This document shows positions 1 through 8,016 of a stretch of DNA of 64,000 bases, in pieces. Within the stretch, counting starts at the first letter, position 1; each line of letters opens with the position of its first letter. The stretch is from assembly GCF_002205895.1 (NCBI RefSeq), contig NZ_NJDE01000012.1, forward strand, positions 1-64,000, written 5' to 3'. This stretch comes from Saccharibacillus sp. O23. Lineage in GTDB: Bacteria > Bacillota > Bacilli > Paenibacillales > Paenibacillaceae. The notes under the pieces were generated by a model. The model did not search any database and was not told the origin of the DNA. It saw nothing but the letters and a program-made list of their open reading frames with translations. The translations under genes were made by a program, and so were the position numbers.

Positions 1-420
1 GTTCGTCGTCGAATCGTGGTTCTCCAATACGCCGACGTGCACGTTATCGCCCACAACACCGTCCAGATCGACCGTCGCTACCGCGTCGGAGTCGCTCGTA
101 CCGGAGTTCGTCGTCGAATCGTTGTTTTCCAGTACGCCGACATGCACGTTATCGCCTACGACGCCGTCCAGATCGACCGTCGCTACCGCGTCGGAATTGC
201 TCGTACCGGAGTTCGTCGTCGAATCGTTGTTTTCCAGTACGCCGACATGCACGTTATCGCCGACCACGCCGTCCAGATTGACCGTCGCTACTGCATCGGA
301 ATTGCTCGTACCGGAGTTCGTCGTCGAATCGTTGTTTTCCAGTACGCCTACTTGCACGTTATCGCCCAGCACTCCGTCAAGATTCACGTTTGCCAATGCC
401 GCCTGATCGCCCGATGCGGA
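1..420. repeat. 105-bp tandem repeat array inside a coding region
   Basis: Units begin at 1, 106, 211 and 316, each opening with gttcgtcgtcgaatcgt on the plus strand. The exact 105-bp period equals 35 codons, so the reading frame is kept. The first three units differ by only a few bases; the fourth (316-420) is diverged over its second half. The array continues beyond the left edge of the window. It encodes the repeats of the secreted protein on the minus strand. Confidence 0.95.
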
Positions 421-618
421 AGACTCGCTGTTCAATACGTCGACCTGTGCGCTGCCGCCGAGCAGCTCGTTCGCGTTCAGGCTGATCAGAGAACGGTTCT
501 CGGTCTGCTGCCCGCCGCTTGTCGACGCGACTTCCGCCGCCGAAACGGCTCCTTGCGTCCATACGAGCGCGGCTGCCGTAAATCCTGTCGCTACCAGTGC
601 TTTTACCGTCTTTTTCAT
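1..618 (-). CDS. Secreted protein with tandem 35-residue repeats (partial, C-terminus off the window)
   Basis: The frame starts at an ATG at 618, behind a GGGAG ribosome site, and stays open for 206 codons to the window edge, so the C-terminus is missing. The N-terminus MKKTVKALVATGFTAAALVW is a clear signal peptide with a likely cut after VSAA. A degenerate first repeat and then near-identical 35-residue repeats follow, with cores such as LDGVVGDNVHVGVLEN and DSTTNSGTSNSDAVATV. They are rich in Asn, Asp, Ser, Thr, Gly and Val, which suits a beta-solenoid or fibrous surface protein (inference). The gene lies 31 bp downstream of another secreted protein and is probably co-transcribed with it. 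I recognise no family. Confidence 0.85.
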   Translation of the reverse strand, partial: MKKTVKALVATGFTAAALVWTQGAVSAAEVASTSGGQQTENRSLISLNANELLGGSAQVDVLNSESSASGDQAALANVNLDGVLGDNVQVGVLENNDSTTNSGTSNSDAVATVNLDGVVGDNVHVGVLENNDSTTNSGTSNSDAVATVDLDGVVGDNVHVGVLENNDSTTNSGTSDSDAVATVDLDGVVGDNVHVGVLENHDSTTN

Positions 619-649
619 TTGTTATCGCTCCCTTTTTGTTTTTTGATTT

Positions 650-2149
650 TTAGGTCAAAAAGGGAGCTTGTTTCGGAGGCGAAAAAGGCGGAGCGTTGAT
701 CCATTGGCTGCCTTCCCGATCGGAACCGTGCTTCAACCGGTAAACCGGCGCTGCCGCCGTCGGAGAATATCCGGCGTACAACTGCGCGATCGGCAGCGGC
801 GATCCGCCGCCGAAGCCCGATCCGCCCTGCGACGATGATCCGGGCGCGGCCCGGGTCGGCGCGTTTTCGGTCAGAACGCCTGCGACCGCGGGCGCGAAAG
901 GCTGACGTCCTTCGCGAGGCGCAAGCGGCGGAAGTGCCTGCTCCGGCTGCGTGCCGCCTTGAATCCTATCATCGCCGGGCGCAATATCGCGCTGCGCGGA
1001 GTCGATCGGGTCGCCGAGCGCGATCGGACCGAATACGAGCGATTCGCGATCGTTCGCGTCCGGCGAATCCGTCGGCGTGCCCGGCCCGGAGGCCTCGATC
1101 GCGGCCGCAAGGTCCGCGTCGGTTGCGGTGTCTTCTTCATTCAGACCGTTCAGCTCAACCGTCGCGATCGAAACGTTCTGCGCCGATTCGGTTCGTGCGG
1201 CTTCGGCAGGTACGCGTTCTTCCTCCGGCAGAGCCGGAATCGCGCTTTCGGTTCGTCGGCTGACGGAATCCTGCCCGGAAATCCCCGAAAAAGCATCTGC
1301 ATTCCGCTGTTCGTCCGGCGAAACGTCAGACCCGCCCGGGCTCGCGGAACCGGAAGCGGAATCTCCGCCGCCTGCCGCCGCGTTTCCGTCGCCGGGATTT
1401 GCCGGATTCGTTTCCGGAGCCGAAGGAACCGGTTTGATCGGCGTCGTCGGAACGACTGGCGTTCCTCCTCCGCCCGGTTTCGGGATCGCAGGGACGGTTT
1501 CTTCGACCGTTTCGCCGACGGCTTCCGTCGTTTCCTGCACGGCTTTGACCGTTTCTTTGACGACGTTACCGACCGCTTTGCCTGCTCCTTCGACGATTGC
1601 GCCTGCTCCGTTTACGGTTCCGCCCGCCTGCTGCGCCGCGCTGCGGACGGTCTGCTCGGCGGCGTTTACCGCCTGCGCCGTTTCTTGAATCAATGTGCCT
1701 ACAGGATCGGCAGCCTTGCCGTTTAATGCTCCTGTCGCTTGAGGAAGCGTTTGCAAAGGAATCTCGACCGCTTCGTTCGCGATCACCGTTCCGCCTTGCA
1801 CCGTTTGCTTCGCCGTATCGACGACTTGACCGATCGTGTCCGCCGTCGGCGTCGTTACGGGTTCGAGCAGCCCGCCGGCCGCTTGTCCCGCCGTGTCCAT
1901 CGTTTCCTGCACGATTTGCTGCGTCTGATTTAAGGTTCCGTTTACCGTTTGCTCCAGCGCGCCGGTCGCGCCGTTTACCGTCTGATTGACTGAATCGGAT
2001 ACGCCGCCTACCGTTTGGTCGACGGCATCAACCGCTCCTTTAAGCACATTGTCCAGCAGCGCAGGTCGGGAAGAAGCTTGCAGGTCCTGAGTCTGGAAGC
2101 CCAACAGCCATAGGGCAGAAGCCGCTGTCGCGATCATCCATTTCTTCAT
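650..2149 (-). CDS. Secreted low-complexity protein of unknown function
   Basis: This 499-residue protein starts at an ATG behind a very strong AAAGGAGGTGA site. The N-terminus MKKWMIATAASALWLLG is a signal peptide. Residues about 35-220 are a degenerate run of short amphipathic repeats of the type QTVNGxxxALEQTVNG, with Val/Thr/Ala heptad-like spacing that would suit helices or a coiled coil. The middle (about 225-280) is rich in Pro, Gly and Ser, and the rest is acidic, disordered-looking sequence with no globular domain I recognise. No sortase motif or membrane anchor is seen at the C-terminus. With the repeat protein just downstream it forms a probable two-gene operon for an extracellular or envelope component (inference). 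Confidence 0.8.
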   Translation of the reverse strand: MKKWMIATAASALWLLGFQTQDLQASSRPALLDNVLKGAVDAVDQTVGGVSDSVNQTVNGATGALEQTVNGTLNQTQQIVQETMDTAGQAAGGLLEPVTTPTADTIGQVVDTAKQTVQGGTVIANEAVEIPLQTLPQATGALNGKAADPVGTLIQETAQAVNAAEQTVRSAAQQAGGTVNGAGAIVEGAGKAVGNVVKETVKAVQETTEAVGETVEETVPAIPKPGGGGTPVVPTTPIKPVPSAPETNPANPGDGNAAAGGGDSASGSASPGGSDVSPDEQRNADAFSGISGQDSVSRRTESAIPALPEEERVPAEAARTESAQNVSIATVELNGLNEEDTATDADLAAAIEASGPGTPTDSPDANDRESLVFGPIALGDPIDSAQRDIAPGDDRIQGGTQPEQALPPLAPREGRQPFAPAVAGVLTENAPTRAAPGSSSQGGSGFGGGSPLPIAQLYAGYSPTAAAPVYRLKHGSDREGSQWINAPPFSPPKQAPFLT

Positions 2150-2187
2150 TCGTTCACCTCCTTTCCGATAAAAATCTGGCTGGTTCA

Positions 2188-2230
2188 GACATGAATTCCG
2201 CTCCTTTTTAAGAAGTGTCGGAATTATGTC
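2188..2230. promoter_or_regulatory. Inverted repeat in the leader of the secreted-protein operon
   Basis: On the minus strand GACATAATTCCG is followed after 18 bases by CGGAATTCATGTC, a 12-bp inverted repeat with one extra base in one arm. It lies about 40-80 bases before the ATG at 2149. It could be an operator or a 5'-UTR hairpin; no T-run follows, so it is not a terminator. Confidence 0.55.
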
Positions 2231-2373
2231 TACTCCCTTTTAACCGCCTATTTTTTTGCTCGAAACGGAAAATTGCTAATAAATAGAAAAGACCCGACGT
2301 ATGAAAATTGCAAAATCGCCTGCTGCAAGGTTTTTCGTTTTTAAAATTTTTTGGATATTTGCTCTTTTTGCGC

Positions 2374-2408
2374 GCGAAAAAGCCGCCTCCGCGAAGGAGA
2401 CGGCTTTG
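2374..2408 (-). terminator. Rho-independent terminator of rplY/ctc
   Basis: On the minus strand AGCCGTCTCC, loop TTCGC, GGAGGCGGCT is followed by TTTT. It sits about 55 bases after the stop of the L25/Ctc gene. Confidence 0.85.
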
Positions 2409-2462
2409 TTCGATGAAACCGGGCGAGATATACGAAGGTTCGCGATCCGTTTTCCGGGCCGC

Positions 2463-3092
2463 TTATTCTTCCGATGCCGCTTCGTCGCCTACGCGCTCCG
2501 GAGCGACTTCCGGCTCGTCGGACGATGCCGGTTCGAGATCTTCCGCCTGAACCTGCGGAACGACCACGGACGCGAGCACTTCTTCTTCGGAAGACAGCAG
2601 ACGCACTTTGTCGGACAGTTTGATATCCGCGGCCGTCAGCTTGTCGCCGATCTCCAACGCCGTAACGTCGATCTCGAGCGTATGCGGCAGATCGTCCGGC
2701 AGCGCTTCGACTTCAAGCTCGGTCGCTTGAACTTGGAAGATGCCGCCTTCTTTCGATCCTTTCGCTTCGCCTTGATAATCGACCGGGATCGTAGCGCGCA
2801 CCGGCGTATTTTTGTCGATCTTCAGGAAATCCGCGTGAATGATTCTTCCGTTCAGCCGTTGAACGTCTTTGATCATGACCTGCGTCGAAGAACCGTCTTT
2901 GATCTTCAAAGAGAAGATGTCGGCTCCGCCTCTTTGGACGTGACGCTGCAGCTCTTTGGCATCGACGTGAACCGCTTCGCTTTCGGATTTCTTGCCGTAC
3001 ACGACGGCAGGAACGCGTCCGCTTTCGCGAAGAACCTTCATATCGGAACGTTTAAAACCGCTTCTTTTCTCAGCTTCAAGTGCTTTACTCAT
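2463..3092 (-). CDS. rplY: Ribosomal protein L25 / general stress protein Ctc
   Basis: The 209-residue product has the two-domain Ctc/TL5 layout. The N-terminal 5S-rRNA-binding L25 domain (about 1-90) includes RVPAVVYGKK and GRIIHADF, and the C-terminal beta domain (about 95-180) includes ALPDDLPHTLEIDVTALEIGD. An acidic tail (EPASSDEPEVAPE) follows, as in many long L25 proteins. It binds 5S rRNA in the 50S subunit; in Bacillus the homologue Ctc is stress-induced. The ATG at 3092 has a GAGGAGG site. No SigB promoter can be made out upstream. The gene is transcribed alone and has its own terminator. Confidence 0.95.
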   Translation of the reverse strand: MSKALEAEKRSGFKRSDMKVLRESGRVPAVVYGKKSESEAVHVDAKELQRHVQRGGADIFSLKIKDGSSTQVMIKDVQRLNGRIIHADFLKIDKNTPVRATIPVDYQGEAKGSKEGGIFQVQATELEVEALPDDLPHTLEIDVTALEIGDKLTAADIKLSDKVRLLSSEEEVLASVVVPQVQAEDLEPASSDEPEVAPERVGDEAASEE

Positions 3093-3129
3093 GACTAATC
3101 GACCTCCTCGGAATTAGAAAAATTCTTAG

Positions 3130-3175
3130 GGAAAACAGGCTAAGGTTCCGGCATGCGCCGGGGCCTGCTTCCGTC
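3130..3175 (-). terminator. Possible terminator of the uvrA-like gene
   Basis: On the minus strand CAGGCCCCGGC, GCAT, GCCGG, then GCCTG and TTTT can form a stem with an internal bulge between the uvrA-like stop and rplY. The stem is imperfect and the T-run short, so this is a weak call. Confidence 0.4.
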
Positions 3176-3213
3176 TTCACCTTATTGTATTACCCCGAGT
3201 CCGCTAACTTGTA

Positions 3214-5778
3214 TCATCCGCTTCCGGCAGACCCGGCTCGTCCGCTCTCCGGGATATGACGGGCGAGATAAGGCGCGCTTCGGCTGTCCGCGCTGCGCGA
3301 GACTTCTTCCGGCGTTCCTTCCGCCGCGATGCGGCCGCCTTCTCCCGCGGCGCCCGGTCCCATATCGATCACCCGATCCGCTTGAGCGGCGATACGCATA
3401 TCGTGTTCGACCATCACGACCGTATGGCCGCTTTTCGTCAGCGCGTCGAGGTGCCGCAGCAGCCGGTCCGCGTCGATCGGATGCAGGCCGTTCGTCGGTT
3501 CGTCCAGCATATAGAGCGTTTGTCCGCGACGGGCGCGCTGCAGCTCCGACGCCAGCTTGATCCGCTGCGATTCGCCGCCGGACAGCTCGGTGGCGGGCTG
3601 CCCGAGCTTCAAATAACCGAGGCCGAGATCCAGCAGCACCGACAGCGTGCGGGCGATTGCAGGCTGTTCCCGGAAAAAGTCCGCGGCTTCTTCCACGTTC
3701 AGCGCCAGCACGTCGGCGATCGACAAGCCGTCCAGCTTCACTTCCAGCGTCTCGGCGTTGTAGCGCGAACCGCCGCATTCGGCGCAAGGGACGTACAGGC
3801 TGGACAGAAACATCAGCTCGACCTGCACGAATCCTTGCCCTTCGCACACCGGACAGCGTCCGCCCGCGACGTTGAACGAAAAACGCCCCGCTTTGTATCC
3901 GCGTTCTCGCGACAGCGGCGCTTCGGCGTACAGCCGGCGCACATGATCGAACATGCCCGTGTACGTCGCCAGATTCGAGCGCGGCGTTCGTCCGATCGGC
4001 TTCTGATCGATCCGGACGATGCGGCTCAGCTTATCCGCGTCGCCTCCGACTTCGCCGTAGACGACGCGGGGGTCGTCCGCTTCGTTTGCCTCGTCCGCCG
4101 ATTCTTCCGGCAGACGGCCTAATCTCGGAGCCAGCAGCTCCGGCAGCGCATGCGAGACGAGGCTGGATTTGCCCGAACCCGACACGCCCGTAACGGCGGT
4201 CAGACAGCCCAGCGGCAAAGAAACGTCGAGTCCGTTCAAGTTGTTGAATGTTACGCCGGTCAGCTTCAGCCAGCCTTCCGGTTCCCGCCGTTCGCGCAGC
4301 CGGACCGGAGCTTCGTCGAACAGATAATGCCGCGTCGCCGAATCCGGGACGTCGGCCAAGCCCTCCGGCGGGCCGCTGTACAAGATCCGTCCGCCGCGTT
4401 CGCCCGCTTCGGGACCGATATCGACCAGCCATTCGGCCTGCCGCATCACGTCGACGTTATGCTCGACCACGAACACGGAGTTCCCGGCGTCCCGCAGGGC
4501 CGCCAGCGATTCGATCAGCGCTTCGCCGTCCGCGGGATGCAGTCCGGCCGACGGCTCGTCCAGCACGTACACGACGCCGAACAGTTTGGAGATCAACTGC
4601 GTCGCCAAACGAAGCCGCTGCAGCTCGCCCGACGACAGCGTCGGCGCGGAGCGGTCGAGCGACAGATGGCCGATGCCGATCGCGGTCAGCCGCTCCAACC
4701 TTCCCGTCACGTCGCCGACCAAACGGCGCGCGACGGGCACCTTCGCGCCGCTGCCCGCCCGGCCGCGTTCCTCGGCAAGCCCGACGGCTTCTTCCAGCGT
4801 CCGGCGAAGCCGAACGACCGGCATGCGCATCAGCTCCGCGATATCGTATCCGCCGAACGTCACCGACAGCGCTTCGGGCTTCAGCCGTTTACCCCGGCAT
4901 AGCGGACAGGGGCCGACGACCAGATACGGCTCCAGCTTTTTCCGGCGCGCGGCGTCTTCGGCGGACGCGTACGACTGAAGAAGCTGCATGCGCGCGCCCA
5001 TATAATTGCCCATGTAATCGGGCCGACGGCCGGCTTCGGCCGCTTCCCGAATTTCTTCATGACTCAGCCCCGGATAGACCGGAACGGAAGGACGCTCTTC
5101 GGTAAACAGGATCCAATCGCGATCCTTTTTCGACAGCTCCGACCACGGCACGTCGACGTCGTAGCCGAGCGAGATGAGAATATCGCGCAGGTTCTGGCCG
5201 TGCCAGGCACCCGGCCAAGACGCGATCGCTTTCTGCCGGATCGTCAGATTCGGATCGGGCACCATCGAAGCTTCGGTCGCTTCGTAGATCCGGCCGAGTC
5301 CTTGACATTCCGGGCAGGCGCCCTGCGGCGTGTTCGGCGAAAAATCTTCTGCGTACAGGATGTCTTGTCCTTCCGGATAATCTCCGGCGCGGGCGTACAG
5401 CATGCGAAGCACGTTGGATACGGTCGTCAAGCTGCCCACGGTGGATCGTTCCTGAGGCACGCCGCGCTGCTGTTGAAGCCCGACCGCGGGCGGCAGTCCT
5501 TCGATGCTCTCCACCTGCGGCGTGCCCGCCTGCTGAATCAGCCGCCGCGCGTAAGGCGCGACGGATTCCAGATAGCGGCGCTGCGATTCGGCGTACAGCG
5601 TGCCGAACGCGAGCGAAGATTTGCCCGATCCGGATACGCCGGTAAATACGACGAGCGCGTCTCTCGGAATATCGACGTCCGCTTGCTTAAGATTATGTTC
5701 GTTCGCGCCGCGTACCCGGATCATGCCGTCGTCTTCGCGTCCTTTTCCGGAACGCTCGGATTCGGGGCGTGCAGTCAT
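3214..5778 (-). CDS. UvrA-like ABC ATPase, class II (UvrA2 type)
   Basis: The 854-residue protein has two UvrA-type ABC modules. Walker A motifs GVSGSGKS lie at about 47 and 530, and signatures LSSGELQR and LSGGESQR precede the two Walker B regions. Cys pairs for zinc modules are present (CPECQG, CPLCRG, CPVCEGQG, CAECGG). Canonical UvrA is about 950 residues; this length and the compact region after the first Walker A fit UvrA2 paralogues that lack the UvrB-binding insertion. Those are linked to DNA-damage or DNA-binding-drug tolerance (family knowledge, not shown here). The ATG at 5778 follows AAGGAGGAG; an internal Met at residue 19 is the usual family start, so the first 18 residues are an extension. 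No uvrB is nearby. Confidence 0.9.
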   Translation of the reverse strand: MTARPESERSGKGREDDGMIRVRGANEHNLKQADVDIPRDALVVFTGVSGSGKSSLAFGTLYAESQRRYLESVAPYARRLIQQAGTPQVESIEGLPPAVGLQQQRGVPQERSTVGSLTTVSNVLRMLYARAGDYPEGQDILYAEDFSPNTPQGACPECQGLGRIYEATEASMVPDPNLTIRQKAIASWPGAWHGQNLRDILISLGYDVDVPWSELSKKDRDWILFTEERPSVPVYPGLSHEEIREAAEAGRRPDYMGNYMGARMQLLQSYASAEDAARRKKLEPYLVVGPCPLCRGKRLKPEALSVTFGGYDIAELMRMPVVRLRRTLEEAVGLAEERGRAGSGAKVPVARRLVGDVTGRLERLTAIGIGHLSLDRSAPTLSSGELQRLRLATQLISKLFGVVYVLDEPSAGLHPADGEALIESLAALRDAGNSVFVVEHNVDVMRQAEWLVDIGPEAGERGGRILYSGPPEGLADVPDSATRHYLFDEAPVRLRERREPEGWLKLTGVTFNNLNGLDVSLPLGCLTAVTGVSGSGKSSLVSHALPELLAPRLGRLPEESADEANEADDPRVVYGEVGGDADKLSRIVRIDQKPIGRTPRSNLATYTGMFDHVRRLYAEAPLSRERGYKAGRFSFNVAGGRCPVCEGQGFVQVELMFLSSLYVPCAECGGSRYNAETLEVKLDGLSIADVLALNVEEAADFFREQPAIARTLSVLLDLGLGYLKLGQPATELSGGESQRIKLASELQRARRGQTLYMLDEPTNGLHPIDADRLLRHLDALTKSGHTVVMVEHDMRIAAQADRVIDMGPGAAGEGGRIAAEGTPEEVSRSADSRSAPYLARHIPESGRAGSAGSG

Positions 5779-5921
5779 GGAAATCTCCTCCTTCGCGGCT
5801 TGCGTTTTTCTTCGGGATCGGCGGCCGATCCCGTCCTGATACGTTTACCGCATTCGAAGAACATCCAATCAATTCATTCGAACAGCCGCTTCGAACTCGG
5901 TCGCCGGCCAAGAAGTCCGCG

Positions 5922-5953
5922 CCAAAAAGCGCGACCCTCAACGGGTCGCGCTC
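5922..5953 (-). terminator. Terminator of the Gfo/Idh gene
   Basis: The 10-bp stem AGCGCGACCC / GGGTCGCGCT has a five-base loop and a T-run on the minus strand. It lies about 70 bases after the oxidoreductase stop. Confidence 0.9.
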
Positions 5954-6020
5954 TGTTCGCAAAAATAACGGTTGGACGCGAAAACGATCCATGCGGCTCC
6001 GCACTCCTTCTCCGCGGAAA

Positions 6021-7106
6021 TTAACGAACGCCTGCCGGAGACGCCGCCGATGCCAGCATCACCGGAGCACCAGAAGCCGCGCTCTCATAGAAAGCATCGA
6101 CGATCTCGGCAAAATACACTCCGTCTTCCGCCGGAGCGATCAGCGCTTGTTCCGTATCCCGCACGCCGTCCGCGAAATGGCGGAATTCGTTCGCGAAGCG
6201 CAGATTGGGATTCAGCTTCAGCTTGGGCGTCAGGTCCAGACAGACCCCTTCGTGTTCGCCGAACAGCTTCAGCGTTCCGTTGACGAGACTCGCTCCGCCT
6301 TTCGTGCCCAGCAACTCGACGTAGAACCGGTCTTCTTCGATGTTGGAGGCCCAACTGAAATCCAATGCCAAGCTTGCGCCGCCTTGAATGCCCAGATAAC
6401 CGTCGGCCGCGTCTTCCACGTCGAACAAACCGCCTTCGATGCCCGTATATCCGTTCCGGTTGCGGGTCGTCGTATGCACGAAATTCTGATGGATGCGTCC
6501 TGCCGCGTAGGTCACTTTCGGCCGACCCATCAGATACAGCGCCAGATCGAGATAATGCGCGCCGAGATCGATCAATACGCCGCCGCCCGCGCGCGATTTG
6601 TCCGTAAACCAAGTGCCGCGTCCGGGAATGCCCGCGCGGCGCACCCAACCGGCTTTCGCGCTGTAAATATGGCCGAGACGACCGTCGTCGATCCATTTTT
6701 TCAAATAAACGGCTTCGTTCGTGAACCGGTTGTTCAGTCCGATCATCACCCGTTTGCCCGAACGTTCCTGCGCCGCGAGAATTCGCCGCGCTTCGTCCGC
6801 ATTGAGGCTGAGCGGCTTCTCGCAGTGCACGTTGACGCCTTGCGCCAGCGCGTATTCCGTAATCTCGGCGTGCAAGAAATTCGGCGTCACCACGCTGACG
6901 ATATCCGGCCGTTCCCGTTCGATCATGTCTTTGTAATCGCTGTAGACGCGCTCCACCTGATGACGGGCCGCCATGGCCGACGCTTTGCCGACGTCCACGT
7001 CACAGATCGCGACCACGTCGACGTCGGGCAGGGCTTTATAACCGTGAATATGCTTTTTCTCCGCATTGCCGCCCGCGCCGATCAGCGCATATTTCAACTT
7101 TTCCAT
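6021..7106 (-). CDS. Gfo/Idh/MocA-family NAD(P)-dependent oxidoreductase
   Basis: The 361-residue protein opens with a Rossmann fold (ALIGAGGNAEKKH, residues 7-19) and carries the family's catalytic EKP motif (VHCEKPLSLNADEARR, about residue 95). The C-terminal alpha/beta domain includes GGGVLIDLGAHYLDLALYL, with the usual conserved Asp/His positions. Such enzymes oxidise or reduce sugars, inositols or sugar acids in the cytoplasm; the substrate cannot be read from sequence. The start is supported by GAGGAGG. It lies 33 bp downstream of a sugar-phosphate isomerase-like gene on the same strand, a common pairing in sugar or inositol catabolism, so a shared pathway is likely. Confidence 0.9.
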   Translation of the reverse strand: MEKLKYALIGAGGNAEKKHIHGYKALPDVDVVAICDVDVGKASAMAARHQVERVYSDYKDMIERERPDIVSVVTPNFLHAEITEYALAQGVNVHCEKPLSLNADEARRILAAQERSGKRVMIGLNNRFTNEAVYLKKWIDDGRLGHIYSAKAGWVRRAGIPGRGTWFTDKSRAGGGVLIDLGAHYLDLALYLMGRPKVTYAAGRIHQNFVHTTTRNRNGYTGIEGGLFDVEDAADGYLGIQGGASLALDFSWASNIEEDRFYVELLGTKGGASLVNGTLKLFGEHEGVCLDLTPKLKLNPNLRFANEFRHFADGVRDTEQALIAPAEDGVYFAEIVDAFYESAASGAPVMLASAASPAGVR

Positions 7107-7139
7107 TCGCAGGTCCTCCTCATGATGTCCTTTTCCTTT

Positions 7140-7931
7140 TTATCGTTCGAGAAGCAGGCTTCGGAAATAGTTCGCCGAATAATCGATGCCAGCAGCCGCG
7201 AGTTCGTCCGGCAGCGCCGATTTGCGCGGTTCGATGCTGAGCCCCGCGTCGTATCCTCTGCTGCGCAGCACGGCGATAAACGACGGCCAATCCGTCTGGT
7301 CCATGCCCGCCGGCGGTTCGTCCACTTTGACGCCGCCCACGATCAGCGACCCTTTCAGATGCACATGATAGAAACGATGTCCCCAATCGAGCGCTTCCTG
7401 CATATAATCCCCGCCGAAGAAACGCGCATGCGACGGATCGAATTTGATGCCCAGCTCCGGCAGATGGCCGTGGACGATTTTCCATACTTCCGGCGTGTTC
7501 ACGAAGTTGACTTTGCGGCAGTTGTAGGTCGAGACTTTGACCCCTTTGCCGTTCGCGTATCGGAGCAGCTTCTCGAAGAACCGAATCGCCGACGTGCAGT
7601 TATCGTAAAAAGACAATCCGTCGACGTAGTTGCAGCCGGCCACGAAGCTCGGGCAGCCGAGCTCCGCGCAGGCGTCGATCAGCTTGAAGCAGCGTTCCGA
7701 CTCTTCCGGAAGGATCGCGCCGTTCGCGTCGATCCGCTCCGATTTCCAGCGTCCGATCGAACCGATTCCGATGCCGTACTGCTGCTTCCAAACGGTGATT
7801 CGACCAAGCTGCGCGCGGAAAGCATCCACATCGTCTCCTTCATTGACGCAGAACTCGAGAAAACTCAATCTTCTGCGCTGCGCCTGAATAAAACTTTCTT
7901 CTTCCACAGCCCCGATCATCCCCAATTTCAT
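7140..7931 (-). CDS. Sugar phosphate isomerase/epimerase (xylose-isomerase-like TIM barrel)
   Basis: The chosen ATG at 7931 (MKLGMIGAVEEES) follows AAAGGGGATG and gives 263 residues; the open frame upstream of it has no ribosome site and runs through a terminator. The AP-endonuclease-2/xylose-isomerase barrel is recognisable from FVAGCNY, the metal-site strands KVSTYNCRKVNF and GIKFDPSHARFFGGDYM, then HVHLKG and the closing GLSIEPRK. These carry the His/Asp/Glu residues expected for a divalent metal. The family interconverts ketoses or inosose derivatives. It is probably co-transcribed with the Gfo/Idh oxidoreductase that follows. The substrate is unknown. Confidence 0.88.
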   Translation of the reverse strand: MKLGMIGAVEEESFIQAQRRRLSFLEFCVNEGDDVDAFRAQLGRITVWKQQYGIGIGSIGRWKSERIDANGAILPEESERCFKLIDACAELGCPSFVAGCNYVDGLSFYDNCTSAIRFFEKLLRYANGKGVKVSTYNCRKVNFVNTPEVWKIVHGHLPELGIKFDPSHARFFGGDYMQEALDWGHRFYHVHLKGSLIVGGVKVDEPPAGMDQTDWPSFIAVLRSRGYDAGLSIEPRKSALPDELAAAGIDYSANYFRSLLLER

Positions 7932-7973
7932 GCTTGCATCCCCTTTTTGCTCCGGTTTGTTTATCTTTACCCT

Positions 7974-8008
7974 ATCAAAAAACGGATTCCCAAGGGAATC
8001 CGTTTTCG
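7974..8008 (-). terminator. Terminator of the cyclase-fold gene
   Basis: ACGGATTCCC, two-base loop, GGGAATCCGT is a perfect 10-bp stem. A TTTTTTG run follows on the minus strand and a shorter run on the plus strand. It separates the 8017-8955 gene from the isomerase gene. Confidence 0.9.
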
Positions 8009-8016
8009 CGACACTT

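Noticed and set aside
1-420. Regular repeats that could suggest a CRISPR array
   Set aside because: The 105-bp units are contiguous without unique spacers and keep a reading frame with a signal peptide; they are coding repeats.
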